This document shows positions 36,401-45,023 of a stretch of 64,000 nucleotides of DNA, one piece after another. Under the pieces are notes generated by a model. That model had not been told where the DNA came from and made no database searches. It saw only the letters and a list, made by a program, of their open reading frames with translations. The stretch spans positions 14,366,001 to 14,430,000 of the forward strand of contig NC_046676.1 in NCBI RefSeq assembly GCF_003369915.1, written 5' to 3'. The DNA is from Drosophila miranda (lineage: Eukaryota; Arthropoda; Insecta; Diptera; Drosophilidae). How positions within the stretch are numbered: position 1 is the first letter of the stretch; every line of letters starts with the position of its first letter. A program made the translations under genes and the position numbers.

Positions 36401-37365
36401 TGGGGAGAGGGGGGTAAATCAACGCTGCATAGCAGAGTGTGTCAAAGGGGGGTTGGGGTGTGGGGGGCATCTAGCATTTGTAGAATATATTGTTGGAAAT
36501 TTCATTACTCCCGCGCCTCCTGCCCCGATAAACAATTTACAATCACATGCATAGCAAACACTGGCATACGAGTGTGAGTGACATTTTCCCCACGTCCCGC
36601 CCTTCCTTCCTCACTCCCAATCATCATCAGGCCCCGCCGAATGACACTCGGAATTCTGGGCTCCAATGCCCCTGGAGTTGTGCAAGGCAAATACTCTGGA
36701 TGAAGGTGCAGAAGGACCGATCTATGGTAAAGCTATACTTATAGCTCATCCAAATCAGGCATTCAGGGACAATATTTACAAGCATCATGGGAAGATCCTT
36801 CGTTGCCGCTTGGCTGTCAGTCGCTCAGGGTGTTCACAGTTCCACCAGAGAACCATCCGACTAGAAATTATTGTTTGTTTGTTGTTGTCTCTGGAACTGT
36901 CGCCTCGCATGGCAATGCCTGGCATCTGCCAGTTGTTCGCTGCTCGCTATCTTCACTGTACATGACAGCGTGCTTAATACATTTTCCACTGCATATTTTT
37001 CAGCTTGCGCACGAATTGTGGCAGCCGAGGGGGGTGGGCTGCCGCATGCAACTTATCGGTTTACTGAGCAATCCATGCACACATGCCACGAGTATATACG
37101 ATATATATGACTAACTTATTTCCCTCTCTGTTTCCCCCGCCCTCAGCTGCAGCAGTACGCCTCGAAGTATGCCTTCGGCTATCGCATACGTGACTTCCAC
37201 ACCGGCAACGATTTTGGCCACAAGCAGAACCGGGACTACCATGGCGTGACACGCGGTCAATACCATATTCTTCTGCCGGACGGACGCATCCAGAATGTGA
37301 TTTACCACGCCGACGACACGGGCTTCCATGCGGACGTCAGCTTCGAGGGCGGGACCAAGCACTGA
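24768..37365 (+). CDS. Cpr50Ca: Large cuticular protein with C-terminal Rebers-Riddiford chitin-binding domain (Cpr50Ca orthologue)
   Basis: Certain coding exons are 24768-24857, 24924-27128 and 37147-37365 (30, 735 and 72 codons plus stop); all junctions are phase 0 with good GT-AG sites. The initiator lies upstream (see the candidates at 21111 and 22418). Exon 24768 encodes the hydrophobic core and cleavage site of a signal peptide (LLLVVAGLGLAKA). The large exon has three polybasic modules (RTKREERK, RRQRRS, KRSKRS), then Tyr/Pro/His/Val-rich sequence and a His/Gln tract (about 26953-27050). The last exon holds the extended Rebers-Riddiford domain (YAFGYRIRDFHTGNDFG, then LLPDGRIQNVIYHADDTGF), which binds chitin; a secreted structural role in cuticle follows from that family. 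Size, nested gene and neighbours fit Cpr50Ca. Reading through the donor at 27129 would end at 27171-27173 and give a protein without the chitin-binding domain. The intron of 10,018 bases contains an antisense gene. Confidence 0.82.
27129..28370 (+). other. Proximal part of the long Cpr50Ca intron
   Basis: No coding exon on the + strand. Contains a (CA)15 run at 27427-27456 and, at 28000-28260, erratic sequence just 3' of the antisense gene. No canonical minus-strand AATAAA was found immediately downstream of that gene's stop codon (28371-28373). Confidence 0.5.
27427..27456 (+). repeat. (CA)n microsatellite
   Basis: About fifteen CA units within the Cpr50Ca intron. A short TG-rich run (TCTCTGTGTGTGTG) lies 70 bases further on. 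Confidence 0.9.
28371..29945 (-). CDS. S-Lap1: Sperm leucyl-aminopeptidase-like protein (M17 family), catalytically degenerate; S-Lap1 orthologue
   Basis: An intronless 524-residue frame, nested antisense in the Cpr50Ca intron. The N-terminus is basic and amphipathic (MKRMQLRSMGFYAQNVLRSV), fitting a mitochondrial presequence. The C-terminal half is clearly peptidase family M17: FVGKGITFNSG (about 280-290), CENMPSGMSCKPGDVV (336-351) and a GTASS-containing tail. Of the five metal ligands of the family (Lys, Asp, Asp, Asp, Glu), only Lys283 and Asp365 remain; the others are Asn288, Ser306 and Ala367. The two catalytic positions, Lys and Arg, are Arg295 and Val369. It is therefore probably a non-enzymatic structural S-Lap. 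Drosophila S-Laps are abundant in the sperm mitochondrial derivative, and several are reported to have lost active-site residues. The symbol rests on the nested position near Cpr50Ca; another S-Lap paralogue is possible. Confidence 0.8.
   Translation of the reverse strand: MKRMQLRSMGFYAQNVLRSVVRQQSSGCGDSKANTKGLVVGLYQKEDAKSDPKLTPTAQKIDGRTSGKLAQLICETKLDGRLGRGRVFNGVDPDFSSVAVVGLGVEGIAFNELEMLDEGMENVRIAAGIGARSLQNEGVGSIFVDGMDYAEQAAEGSSLAVWRFPDNLAVKNAPNLAKVSLFDSADVDGWTRGIYKADAQNLARRLSDAPANCMTPTMFAQATVDALCPCGITVEVRTMDWIEQQRLTAFLMIAKGSCEPPVMLELSYCGAAPEEKPILFVGKGITFNSGAINLRPCRGMDEYRGSMSAAAACVGMMRACAALSLPINVTCVIPLCENMPSGMSCKPGDVVRLLNGKTMAIRDLDRAGVVVLSDALLYGQTTYNPRLVVDVATLETGVKKALGGGATGVFSNSHYIWKQFQRAGSLTGDRVWRLPLWQYYRRQVTDELGYDLSNDGRGTASSCLSAAILHELVPCADWVHLDTRGTGLLTKYGLIAYLTAKRMTGRPTRTLIQFLYQMACPDPK
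29996..30002 (-). promoter_or_regulatory. Possible TATA box for the S-Lap gene
   Basis: On the minus strand CTATAAAAC lies about 50 bases upstream of the S-Lap start codon, which would place the start of transcription near 29971 and leave a 5' leader of about 25 bases. An ATCGAT sequence lies between it and the start. Testis promoters often lack TATA boxes, so this is only suggestive. Confidence 0.3.
31436..31503 (+). repeat. (CCACTG)n hexamer repeat
   Basis: About eleven units of CCACTG with a few substitutions (CCACAG, CCGCTG, CCAGTG). Non-coding, in the Cpr50Ca intron. Confidence 0.85.
32213..32406. repeat. 194-bp segment bounded by perfect 12-bp inverted repeats
   Basis: ATACACTCGAAA at 32213-32224 is matched by its exact reverse complement TTTCGAGTGTAT at 32395-32406. 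The interior is not simple sequence and holds no gene. The arrangement is that of a small non-autonomous element or its remnant, but no target-site duplication is obvious at the ends, and I do not recognise the family. Confidence 0.4.
34722..34988 (-). other. Antisense 89-codon open frame of protein-like composition, possibly a decayed exon
   Basis: Between a TAG at 34989-34991 and a TAG at 34719-34721 the minus strand reads an open frame whose first half has balanced, globular-looking composition (GAILRDAVEKLPP, DSITIFIKDPEPL). The same frame upstream of the first stop is also open for about 22 codons. The first Met is internal. I do not recognise a family. It may be a chance frame, a pseudogene fragment, or an exon of an unrecognised gene in the Cpr50Ca intron. 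Confidence 0.2.
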
Positions 37366-37840
37366 GTCAGGATCTGTGCAGAGGAGGGGCCTAATGTGCA
37401 ATCTATGTTCTAAGCTAGTCCTAAGAACTTCCATTACAATCCAAGCTATAGAGAAACGCCAGTTAAGTGGAGGCTCTCCGACACGAGAATGAGCCTTTGA
37501 CATTGACTCCCTCACGGCTAGTTTTCCTTCCCCTTTTGACTATTGATTTTCGCCAATAAGCGAAATGGTTGATTAGTCAGGAGTAAGACGAACAGACCAT
37601 TCACCCAACCCATTGAATCCATTCATATTCTGAACATCCCCTGATGCCCAACCAATCAATACGAAACGTCTCTTGATTGTTGCTAAAATGTGAAATTAAA
37701 TGTGAATTAATTTACATCTCCGTTACTCGGAGATTCTCAAATAAGTTAAGGCCCATGAAAAATGTAATTTAGGTTAAGGAAACCAATTAAATACTGAATA
37801 CAAGCCAACCCAGGCAAACAAATGTGCTCAATCGATGTGC

Positions 37841-37860
37841 AATAAAATTAAATCAATAAA
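37841..37860 (+). terminator. Polyadenylation signals of Cpr50Ca
   Basis: Two AATAAA hexamers (37841-37846 and 37855-37860) lie about 480 bases after the Cpr50Ca stop codon, in AT-rich DNA and followed by GT-rich sequence. They imply a 3' untranslated region of roughly 500 bases. Confidence 0.65.
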
Positions 37861-40513
37861 TTAACTGAAAACTGTTGGCAATCACTTTTCAGAATGCGTG
37901 AACGGATATGCAACGGTCGGTATCAGGTCTGAGGTCTCAGGCCCCAGGCCCCAGGTCCCAGGTCCCAGGTCTCTGACAAATTGAACAACTTTTCCACAAG
38001 GCAATGCATGTCGGATGCGAGTCGATGGGATGCGATGCAATGCGATGCAATGCGATGCGATGGGGCGGGATGGGTTGGGATGGGAGGAAAACCTTCGAAT
38101 TGGCAGATGCACTACACTCCGTTTGGCAGCAGTTAGCCGCCGGGCATCGCTTTCCATCCATAATTGAGTTTTAAGTGTTCGTTATTGTGCGTTTAACGCA
38201 CACAGCCCCGTCGACAATTATTCAAGCCTTGCCAGTGACCTTTCGCTTCCGCTTGGCCTTTTTCGGTCATTGTTTCCGACTCCAGCCGATGGGCGAGGGG
38301 CAAGTCTTCGATCTGCTTGTGTTTCAACTTTAATTAAAATTGTAGCAAAAATTTCTCTCCTTGCGATCTTCGCCCAAACGCTCATTTATCTTCATCGCCG
38401 AAGGTCAAGGTGTTGTTCGCTGGCTCTCAACAACATTTTGTGTAGATTGTACTCCAAAAGCTTGTACTTTAATTAATTTGCCTGCTAGGAAAATCGATCG
38501 CAATGGCTCTTTTTTTATGCGCCATCATCGTCTTTATCATCAGGGGCTGGGGCAGAGGCAGAAGCAGAAGCAGTGCCAGTGGCAGTGGCAGTGGATGGGG
38601 CTTGGGCAACGTGACGTACTTGGCCCGAGACGAGTTCGATGTCATCGCAGATATATGTTGGTACGCAAGAAATGCAATCGCACTCACATGTGGCTCTGGC
38701 TCCGACTCTGGCTCGGTCTCTGCTACCATTTAAAGTTCAATGTTGCCAGCAATTGTAGAAACAGCAAAGATACAAAGATACTTCCACGAGTAGCAGCAGC
38801 AGCAGCAGCAGAAGCAGCTCTTGTTGCTGTTGGCCAATTTGTTTGCCACTTTCCGACACCGACACCGACTCCGCACCTTAACTTTTGCTTTTGCCATTAT
38901 TCTCTGTACAATTATTGCATTGTATTTGCTCTGCGCAGCCATTGTCTTTGCATTTTTGTGTTTGTCAGATACCAGGTCTTTCTGGTGCTTAAGGCTTTGT
39001 GGTTATTCCACGACGAGCCGAACTCATGCAGAGCTCATTAACTAATTTTTACTGCCAAACACAGTGAGCGGCGCAAGTCTACGGCCTGCTGTAAGAATTT
39101 TATAGGTCATAAAAGCAAAGGAGCTATTAATGGAAAATATGTTATTTATTTGCTGATCTTCGAGGCGTTTGGTACTTCATTCCGCGAGACTATTGAATAA
39201 TTTATAAATTGGAAATCTTGCAGAATTTATGATAAAATATACCTTGGGGGAGTGCTAACACTTAGTCATGTATGCAGGTACTTCTGGTGCCCACTGTTCC
39301 CCCCGAAAATGGGCGAGCAATTAAGAACATGATCTTTTTAGTTTCTAATTTTCGATGGTTTAATTGTTTTGACATTCAGAAGGCAGGAAAAAATGATTTG
39401 TAAGAGACTCCTTCTATAGGCTCTGGCACTGGCTCTGCTCTGGCTGTGGCACTGGATCTGGGACTGGCTCTGGCTCGGGCCTGTCTTGCCAATTTGGCGA
39501 CTCTCTCAGCGTGATTGACATTAATTGCCAACGCGACCAGGCCAAGAGATGCACACGTCGCTCACGTCGCTCACATCGCCGCACTTCTGCAATTCTTGTG
39601 GCGTCGGTTTTTTCCCTCCGATAATTAAGCAATTCTTGAGTTAATTAAAAACAGAAGCCGGCGTAAAAGAATGCACTGTTTTGACAAGATTTATGATGGC
39701 CTGGCCCCAAAAACCCTATGAATTCTGTGAGCCAGGCCATGAGAACCAAGTGCATTATAATTATGGTATTATATATAAATCAGCGCATTAGTCGTGGCAA
39801 AAAAAAAAAGAAGAAAAAGAATAATCATAGGATGAAAATTATATTCCAAGCCACAAAACTCCCAGACCAAGCCCATTCTCGGGGCTGCATGTGAAGCCCC
39901 CGCAGAGATGGGGAGGGGAGGAGCATCGAATGCGCGTAAGTAGAAGTTTTTGGCGACGATAATAAAATCCCATTTAAGTTTGACGATAAGTTTTGACCAT
40001 TAGTCGGCTGCCAGAGGGGCTCAGAGCGAGCGGGCCTGTCACTGGGAGTTAAATGCCTTGGATTTTCTTTTTACTTTTTTGAATAGATATATTTTTTTTT
40101 TTCGATTTTTCCTCTTCTTTTTGCTTTTTTTTTAAGGAGCAGCAAGTTATGAGCCAACTTTGGTGGGCCCACATTCCAATTGATAAGCCATGAGCGAGGC
40201 TTTGGTCGGGTCGGATCGGGTCGTGGGCGTGGGCGTGGGCGTTGGCGTGGGCGTGGCTAATGTCTTGCCAAAACTTGGCTAAAGGTTGTCGCCGACTGTT
40301 TTTGATAAATGTGCAAGGGAATGGCTCTCGAAGTCTCTCTGTCAGAGGCAATTATAGTGGATGATAATGGCGAATAAAACAGATGAAGGAAACTCTGCGT
40401 TGGATAGGCATTTCCGAAAGCATTTACTAAAAACTTTCATATTCGAAGGCAGAAAGCCTGCAGAGGAATGTGTTGGTTTTTAATGAAATTGTTTTTCAAA
40501 AATTTGCATTTCT

Positions 40514-40818
40514 ACACTTAGAGAAAAATGATGCCAAACGAAGCACACCCGTATTTTAATTAATTATTCGGTTTTCAAACACACAAATTGGGAAATACAT
40601 AAATGTAAATATTAAAATAAAAAACAAAAATCAGTTCAATAATAATACATATTTATTATTGAACTGATTTTTATTTTTTAATATTTTCATATTAATTTCA
40701 AAATATAAATGAAAAACATTTTGTTCGTACAATTTTCATTCTCGGAGAAAATCATTGGTATAAAATGTTAAAATCCAAATGGAAATATATAAATTTCAAT
40801 GCTTTTTTCCCTGGGTGT
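40514..40818. repeat. AT-rich dispersed element with terminal inverted repeats and a central hairpin
   Basis: ACACTTAGAGAAAAAT (40514-40529) and TTTTTTCCCTGGGTGT (40803-40818) are imperfect inverted repeats, 12 of 16 matching. A perfect 20-base inverted repeat, 40626-40645 against 40653-40672 with a 7-base loop, lies inside. It shares TATTCGGTTTT with 63759-63769 and ACACCCGTATTT with the minus strand near 23889-23878, so it looks like one member of a dispersed non-autonomous family. Confidence 0.45.
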
Positions 40819-42308
40819 GCGACTTTATAGTTTTAGGTTATCCTTCTCGTGTTTGGGTCCTTGTTATTAGTTCCTGGACACGAGTGGATGGGTCCCTGCC
40901 ACAGCAGTCGCCTCCGCAGTGTGTCGTGTCTCATTCGCTCGCTTAACTTGTTTGCCTGTCTGCTGCTGCTGCAGTCTTCGAGCTGTCAGTTCCTGGGACA
41001 ATGAGTCCGCACTCGCATCTGTGGGCCCCAGCGTGCGCTGAGTGCACTGGTAAACACGTAAACAACGTCAGTGCCGGTTACGGCTCAATCGCTCAGGGTC
41101 CTGGCTGAGATTTCGCCGTGGCCCGGCTAAATAAAAATTAACAAGGATAAATGATGTGCAGAGGCAGCCGATGGCAGACAATGGGAGATGCATACCTCCC
41201 ACTCTCTCTCTCTCTCTCTCTGGCTAAATTGATTAAATGGGAAATTGGAATATGCAAATCCAGTGAATGCAGTCCTGGAACACACACACAAGCACACACG
41301 CACACACGATACTCTGATGCGACTCGGCATGGGCGTGGGCCTGGGCGTGGTCGAGGGTGGAGGGTCGAGGGGCGTGCGCTGAAATGTGATTTATGTTGGG
41401 TGCAAAGTTTTTCCACAACTTTCCTCTGGCTGCTGTCCTTTTTTGTGCAATTTGGGTGCAACGAACGGAAGTGCAGCGACTCAAGACGCCAAGGATATCA
41501 TCGCTCGCTCGCTCACTCGCTCGGTCGGTCGCTCTGGCAATGGATGGGAGGGAGCAAAGTTTTTGGGAAGGTGCGAAACGGAGAAAAAATTCGCTTAATT
41601 TGTCTAAAGAAAAGCCAAGCGCATGGAAATTTCCATTAAGAAAAATGGTGGCAAGTGTGGCAAGTGACAGGGAAAGCTCAAGTTTAGTTGCAGCAGTGCT
41701 GGAAACAAAAACTTATCAGTGCTCCGCCCGGCAAAAAAAAATGGTAGCAATCAAAAGGAAACTAAAGAAGAAAAAACTAATAAAAGAAAGATAAAATCAA
41801 ACCTGAAGTGAGATAATGAAAGCAATCAAACGGAGAGACAAATACTTTTCCACGGAGCCTCCATCCAGGGAGCCTGAACCCCCCCGAAAGAAAGATATGA
41901 TCTACGAGTATGCGAAATACCAAGCGAATCGAACGACATTTGATTCCCCTTCACCGGAGATCACCAAGAAGAGAAGTCCGGTCTGAGACATTTGGTCTAT
42001 AAATAGCAAATGCTAAGACTCCGCCAAGACTCCGCACCTCGCCGAAAAAATGCAAATCATTCGGCGCGTCTGGCGTCCAGACAACGCCAGCGCCACACTG
42101 CCGACCACTTCTCACCAGATTCAGAGGCAGAGGAGGAGGCAGAGGAGGAGGCAGCGGCAGCGGCAGACAGAGGGTGGCTGCAACACAGGCAACTGTTGCT
42201 GGTGGCAATAAAACGCGGCAATTACATTGTTGGCTATTCTAATTCACTCATTTTTAGCTCGGAAAGAGGTGCGGCAGCGCATCGCCGAGGAATGTTTGTT
42301 GGTTCTAC

Positions 42309-42325
42309 AGCAGCAGCAGCAACAG

Positions 42326-42357
<32 letters not shown>

Positions 42358-42370
42358 ACAGCAACAACAA
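42309..42370 (+). repeat. (CAG/CAA)n repeat
   Basis: About twenty CAG and CAA triplets. On the + strand a short open frame (42227-42421) reads them as polyglutamine, but nothing else supports a gene. Confidence 0.85.
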
Positions 42371-44340
42371 CGGCAACATTCAACAGGTGATTCGCCAGAA
42401 ATGTTGCACGAAATGCGCTAAACAAATTCGAGGAAAATCGATGAAAAAAAATCATTTTAAATGCTTCTGAGTCTGTTCTTTTAAATGTTAATTTTTTTCC
42501 ATCTTTGTTTCTTTGATTTTTGTGGCTGCAACAATTCAATAAGCACTGCGGCAGCGGCATTGGCGGCAGCGGCAGTGGCGGCAGCAGAAACAGCTTTAAA
42601 ATGTCAACAGCTAAGGGGAAAAAATGCTGCTGCCAAGAAAAATGGATTCTGAATAGGTTCTGCTTCCGTTTTGGCTAGAGGCTCTCTCGAGTGGCCCGGC
42701 CAGTTGATGAATTAAGCGGGAAATGTTGCCAAAGTTTATTGCTCAAGACTTTTGGGAGAAACTGCAACAGCAGCAAGTGGCAACAGCAGCAGCGGTAGCG
42801 GCAGCGGCAGCGGCAGCGGCAATGACAAAAGTTTGGCCATCAAATGTTGACCAATTGATGTCAAGTTATTGTTGGAAGCGGATCAAAGAAAAATCTTCAA
42901 ATAGCCATTACTTGCACTTGGTGTTATATAAAAATTCGCCCCATCACATTGCTCTAATTATTAACATTTTAGGTTGAAATCTTTTCGTAATCGCAGCTAC
43001 CACAAAATGCACTCGAAGCCCCGCCGAAATATTCAACTTACATTCGAGTGCGCTCAAAGAAATGATTACTTTTCAATGGAGTGTCGAGCGAGCGTACGAA
43101 ATGCTGTTGGCCCCATTGTTAACGGGTATTATGTTGTTAAGACAGTTTCGGCGGGGCACAGTGGGCTCTCCGTGCCCTCCGTGCGGAGATGTTCGGTCGG
43201 TGGCCGGCTCAAGTGTCACGGAAATCAAAAGTTAAAAGTACCAAAAAGTTGTTCAATTACTTGGCTTACCCTGCCCCCCCGAAGGCGGTCCATTGGGGAC
43301 TCGAGCTGGCTGGCTGATGGCTGTCCGGAGAGGGTGTCCACGCTTGGGTTGGCGCTCGCGCAGACACGGCAGCACATCACCTCACAAGTGGTCGATAAAA
43401 ATGTGAAAAAACTCGCTGAAATCAGTCATCAAAAATAGATTGCTTTTAATTGTTATTTAATCATATTTTTCAAGGTTAATTGGTTGGGGCTCTGATGCCT
43501 GACGGAAGGAAGGAGCCCCAATGTGCCCACAGAGCCCTCGACACACGTCGTACACGTCTCCAGCCTTGTGCAACAACGGCACACAGAGGGGCAACATCAG
43601 CAGCCAATAGATAAGTTTATGTTTTTAGGTTTTTGGCATGAGCCTCACGTCATAGATTGCATTTTGGTTGGGGCAAGGGAAACAGGGAAATAGGAGACGC
43701 CACATGAACACGTCTGCAGCTTGTGCAATTTTCACTGGCAGCCGCATCACGTTTTTCTCGCCCTCTCTCACAAAAGAGAACTTTTGCTTCAGCTACGTTC
43801 TGCTGAGTTTCTACAAAACAAACAACAAATATATATACATACATACACATGTATCTATTACAAATAAAATAAAATAGAAGGGCTCTCAGCTGAAAGTTTG
43901 GATCGACCGTATCTATAGGCATCGCCCTACGCTCATCTGACATTCCCAGTGACATTTTCGGCCGTCTCGATTCCAGCTGCAGTGCCCGAGGGGACAGGCG
44001 AGGGCATCTCATAAAAACTTAAATATCAAATTTTGGTTTCGCTCCTTTTTTCTGTGGCTAAACGATTTAATGAAGTCATTTTGGGGCGTTGCAGGCTTTG
44101 GTCTTGTTATACATCCGCTTCTATTGAAATACACCAACATCATCATCATGATCATCGTTCGAATCATCTATGTATTCACTTGTTCATCATAATGATCATG
44201 ATCATGATCGTGTTCAATTGTTTGTTGTTGCACGAGTAGTTGTAGCTATTGATGATCTGCAACATTTTTCACTTTTTCATCACTCCGAGACTCCACAACT
44301 TGCTGCTGCTGTGAGACTCCCTCTCGTCGTCTGAGCGCTC

Positions 44341-44600
44341 AATTGTTGACTCATTCTGAGAGAGCTCTGTCTATCTCCATAGAGACAGCCAGAGAGAGAG
44401 AGAGACCAGCAGAGACAGAGAGAGACGGAGAGGAAGATGATCTAGAAGTTAGACGGCGAGACCTGCCTCAATTGTTCAAACCACTTTTTCGTTACTTTTT
44501 AGGTGCAGTTGGCAACGCGGCAAACGCTGCCACCATCTACGCCAGCGCCTCTGCCACTGTCGGCGTCTCTGCCAGCGTCTCAGCCGGCGTCTCGAGCGTT
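44341..44600 (+). promoter_or_regulatory. GAGA-rich proximal promoter region of Cpr50Cb
   Basis: GAGAG motifs crowd 44357-44440 (GAGAGAGAGAGAGAC, GACAGAGAGAGAC), followed by three GGCGTCTC-like words at 44550-44595. The cluster ends just before a TATA box. GAGA-factor sites close to a TATA box are common in developmentally regulated Drosophila promoters; the binding itself is inferred. Confidence 0.5.
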
Positions 44601-44603
44601 TAT

Positions 44604-44611
44604 TATAAAAA
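44604..44611 (+). promoter_or_regulatory. TATA box of Cpr50Cb
   Basis: TATAAAAA followed by GG lies 413 bases upstream of the Cpr50Cb start codon. Transcription would begin near 44632-44642 (TCTAACCTAATTCAAAAC), giving a 5' leader of about 385 bases if it is unspliced. It is the best TATA match upstream of this gene. Confidence 0.6.
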
Positions 44612-45023
44612 GGCAGCGCATCTCCATCGTCTAACCTAATTCAAAACGTTCGTGTACTTTGTGCGGTTGTCTTGGATACAACATACAACATATAAAGAAT
44701 ATAATAAACACTGAAATAATCCAACAAAATAATAGATTAAAAGAGGAACAACTCCCCCTCCGCCCACACGCACGCACGCCTCCCTCCCAGTGGAAAGTGA
44801 GAGTCCCTAAATATAAGCCGTGAACAAAAGGACTTTCGATCAAATTAAATTTGTGTGCGAAAAAAAAGAGCTTAATTGAATAATTCAACTAAAATCGAAT
44901 CATCAAAAACCCAACATCTAATCTATACAATTAAATTATTTAGCACGCGGATTCGAGGATACAAAAACCATTCCAATCGAAGTTCAATCGAAGCTGAGAA
45001 ACTCAACTAAAACTGCAGTCAAT

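Larger units (their letters stand above)
29946..37146 (+). other. Distal part of the long Cpr50Ca intron
   Basis: No convincing gene in about 7.2 kb. Noted items: a (CCACTG)n hexamer array at 31436-31503, a pair of perfect 12-base inverted repeats at 32213-32224 and 32395-32406, an antisense 89-codon open frame at 34722-34988, and (GA)n/(CA)n runs near 36186-36290. The acceptor before the last exon (TTTCCCCCGCCCTCAG, ending at 37146) is strong. Confidence 0.5.
37861..44340. other. Non-coding interval between Cpr50Ca and Cpr50Cb
   Basis: No convincing gene. Just after the Cpr50Ca end are AGGTCCC/AGGCCCC repeats (37940-37970) and a GATGC array (38030-38060). GGGCGT copies lie at 40225-40250, an AT-rich inverted-repeat element at 40514-40818, CAG/CAA repeats at 42309-42370, and ATCATC/ATGATC runs near 44140-44210. 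The long open frames here are low in complexity and are rejected as genes. Confidence 0.5.

Noticed and set aside
36666..36965. Plus-strand 99-codon frame with fairly ordinary composition in the Cpr50Ca intron
   Set aside because: No flanking splice logic that joins it in phase to Cpr50Ca and no family recognised; kept as chance.
38361..39041. Plus-strand 226-codon frame
   Set aside because: Carries a Gln/Arg run, an Ala run and a Cys/Phe-rich tail from simple repeats; no match to a known family.
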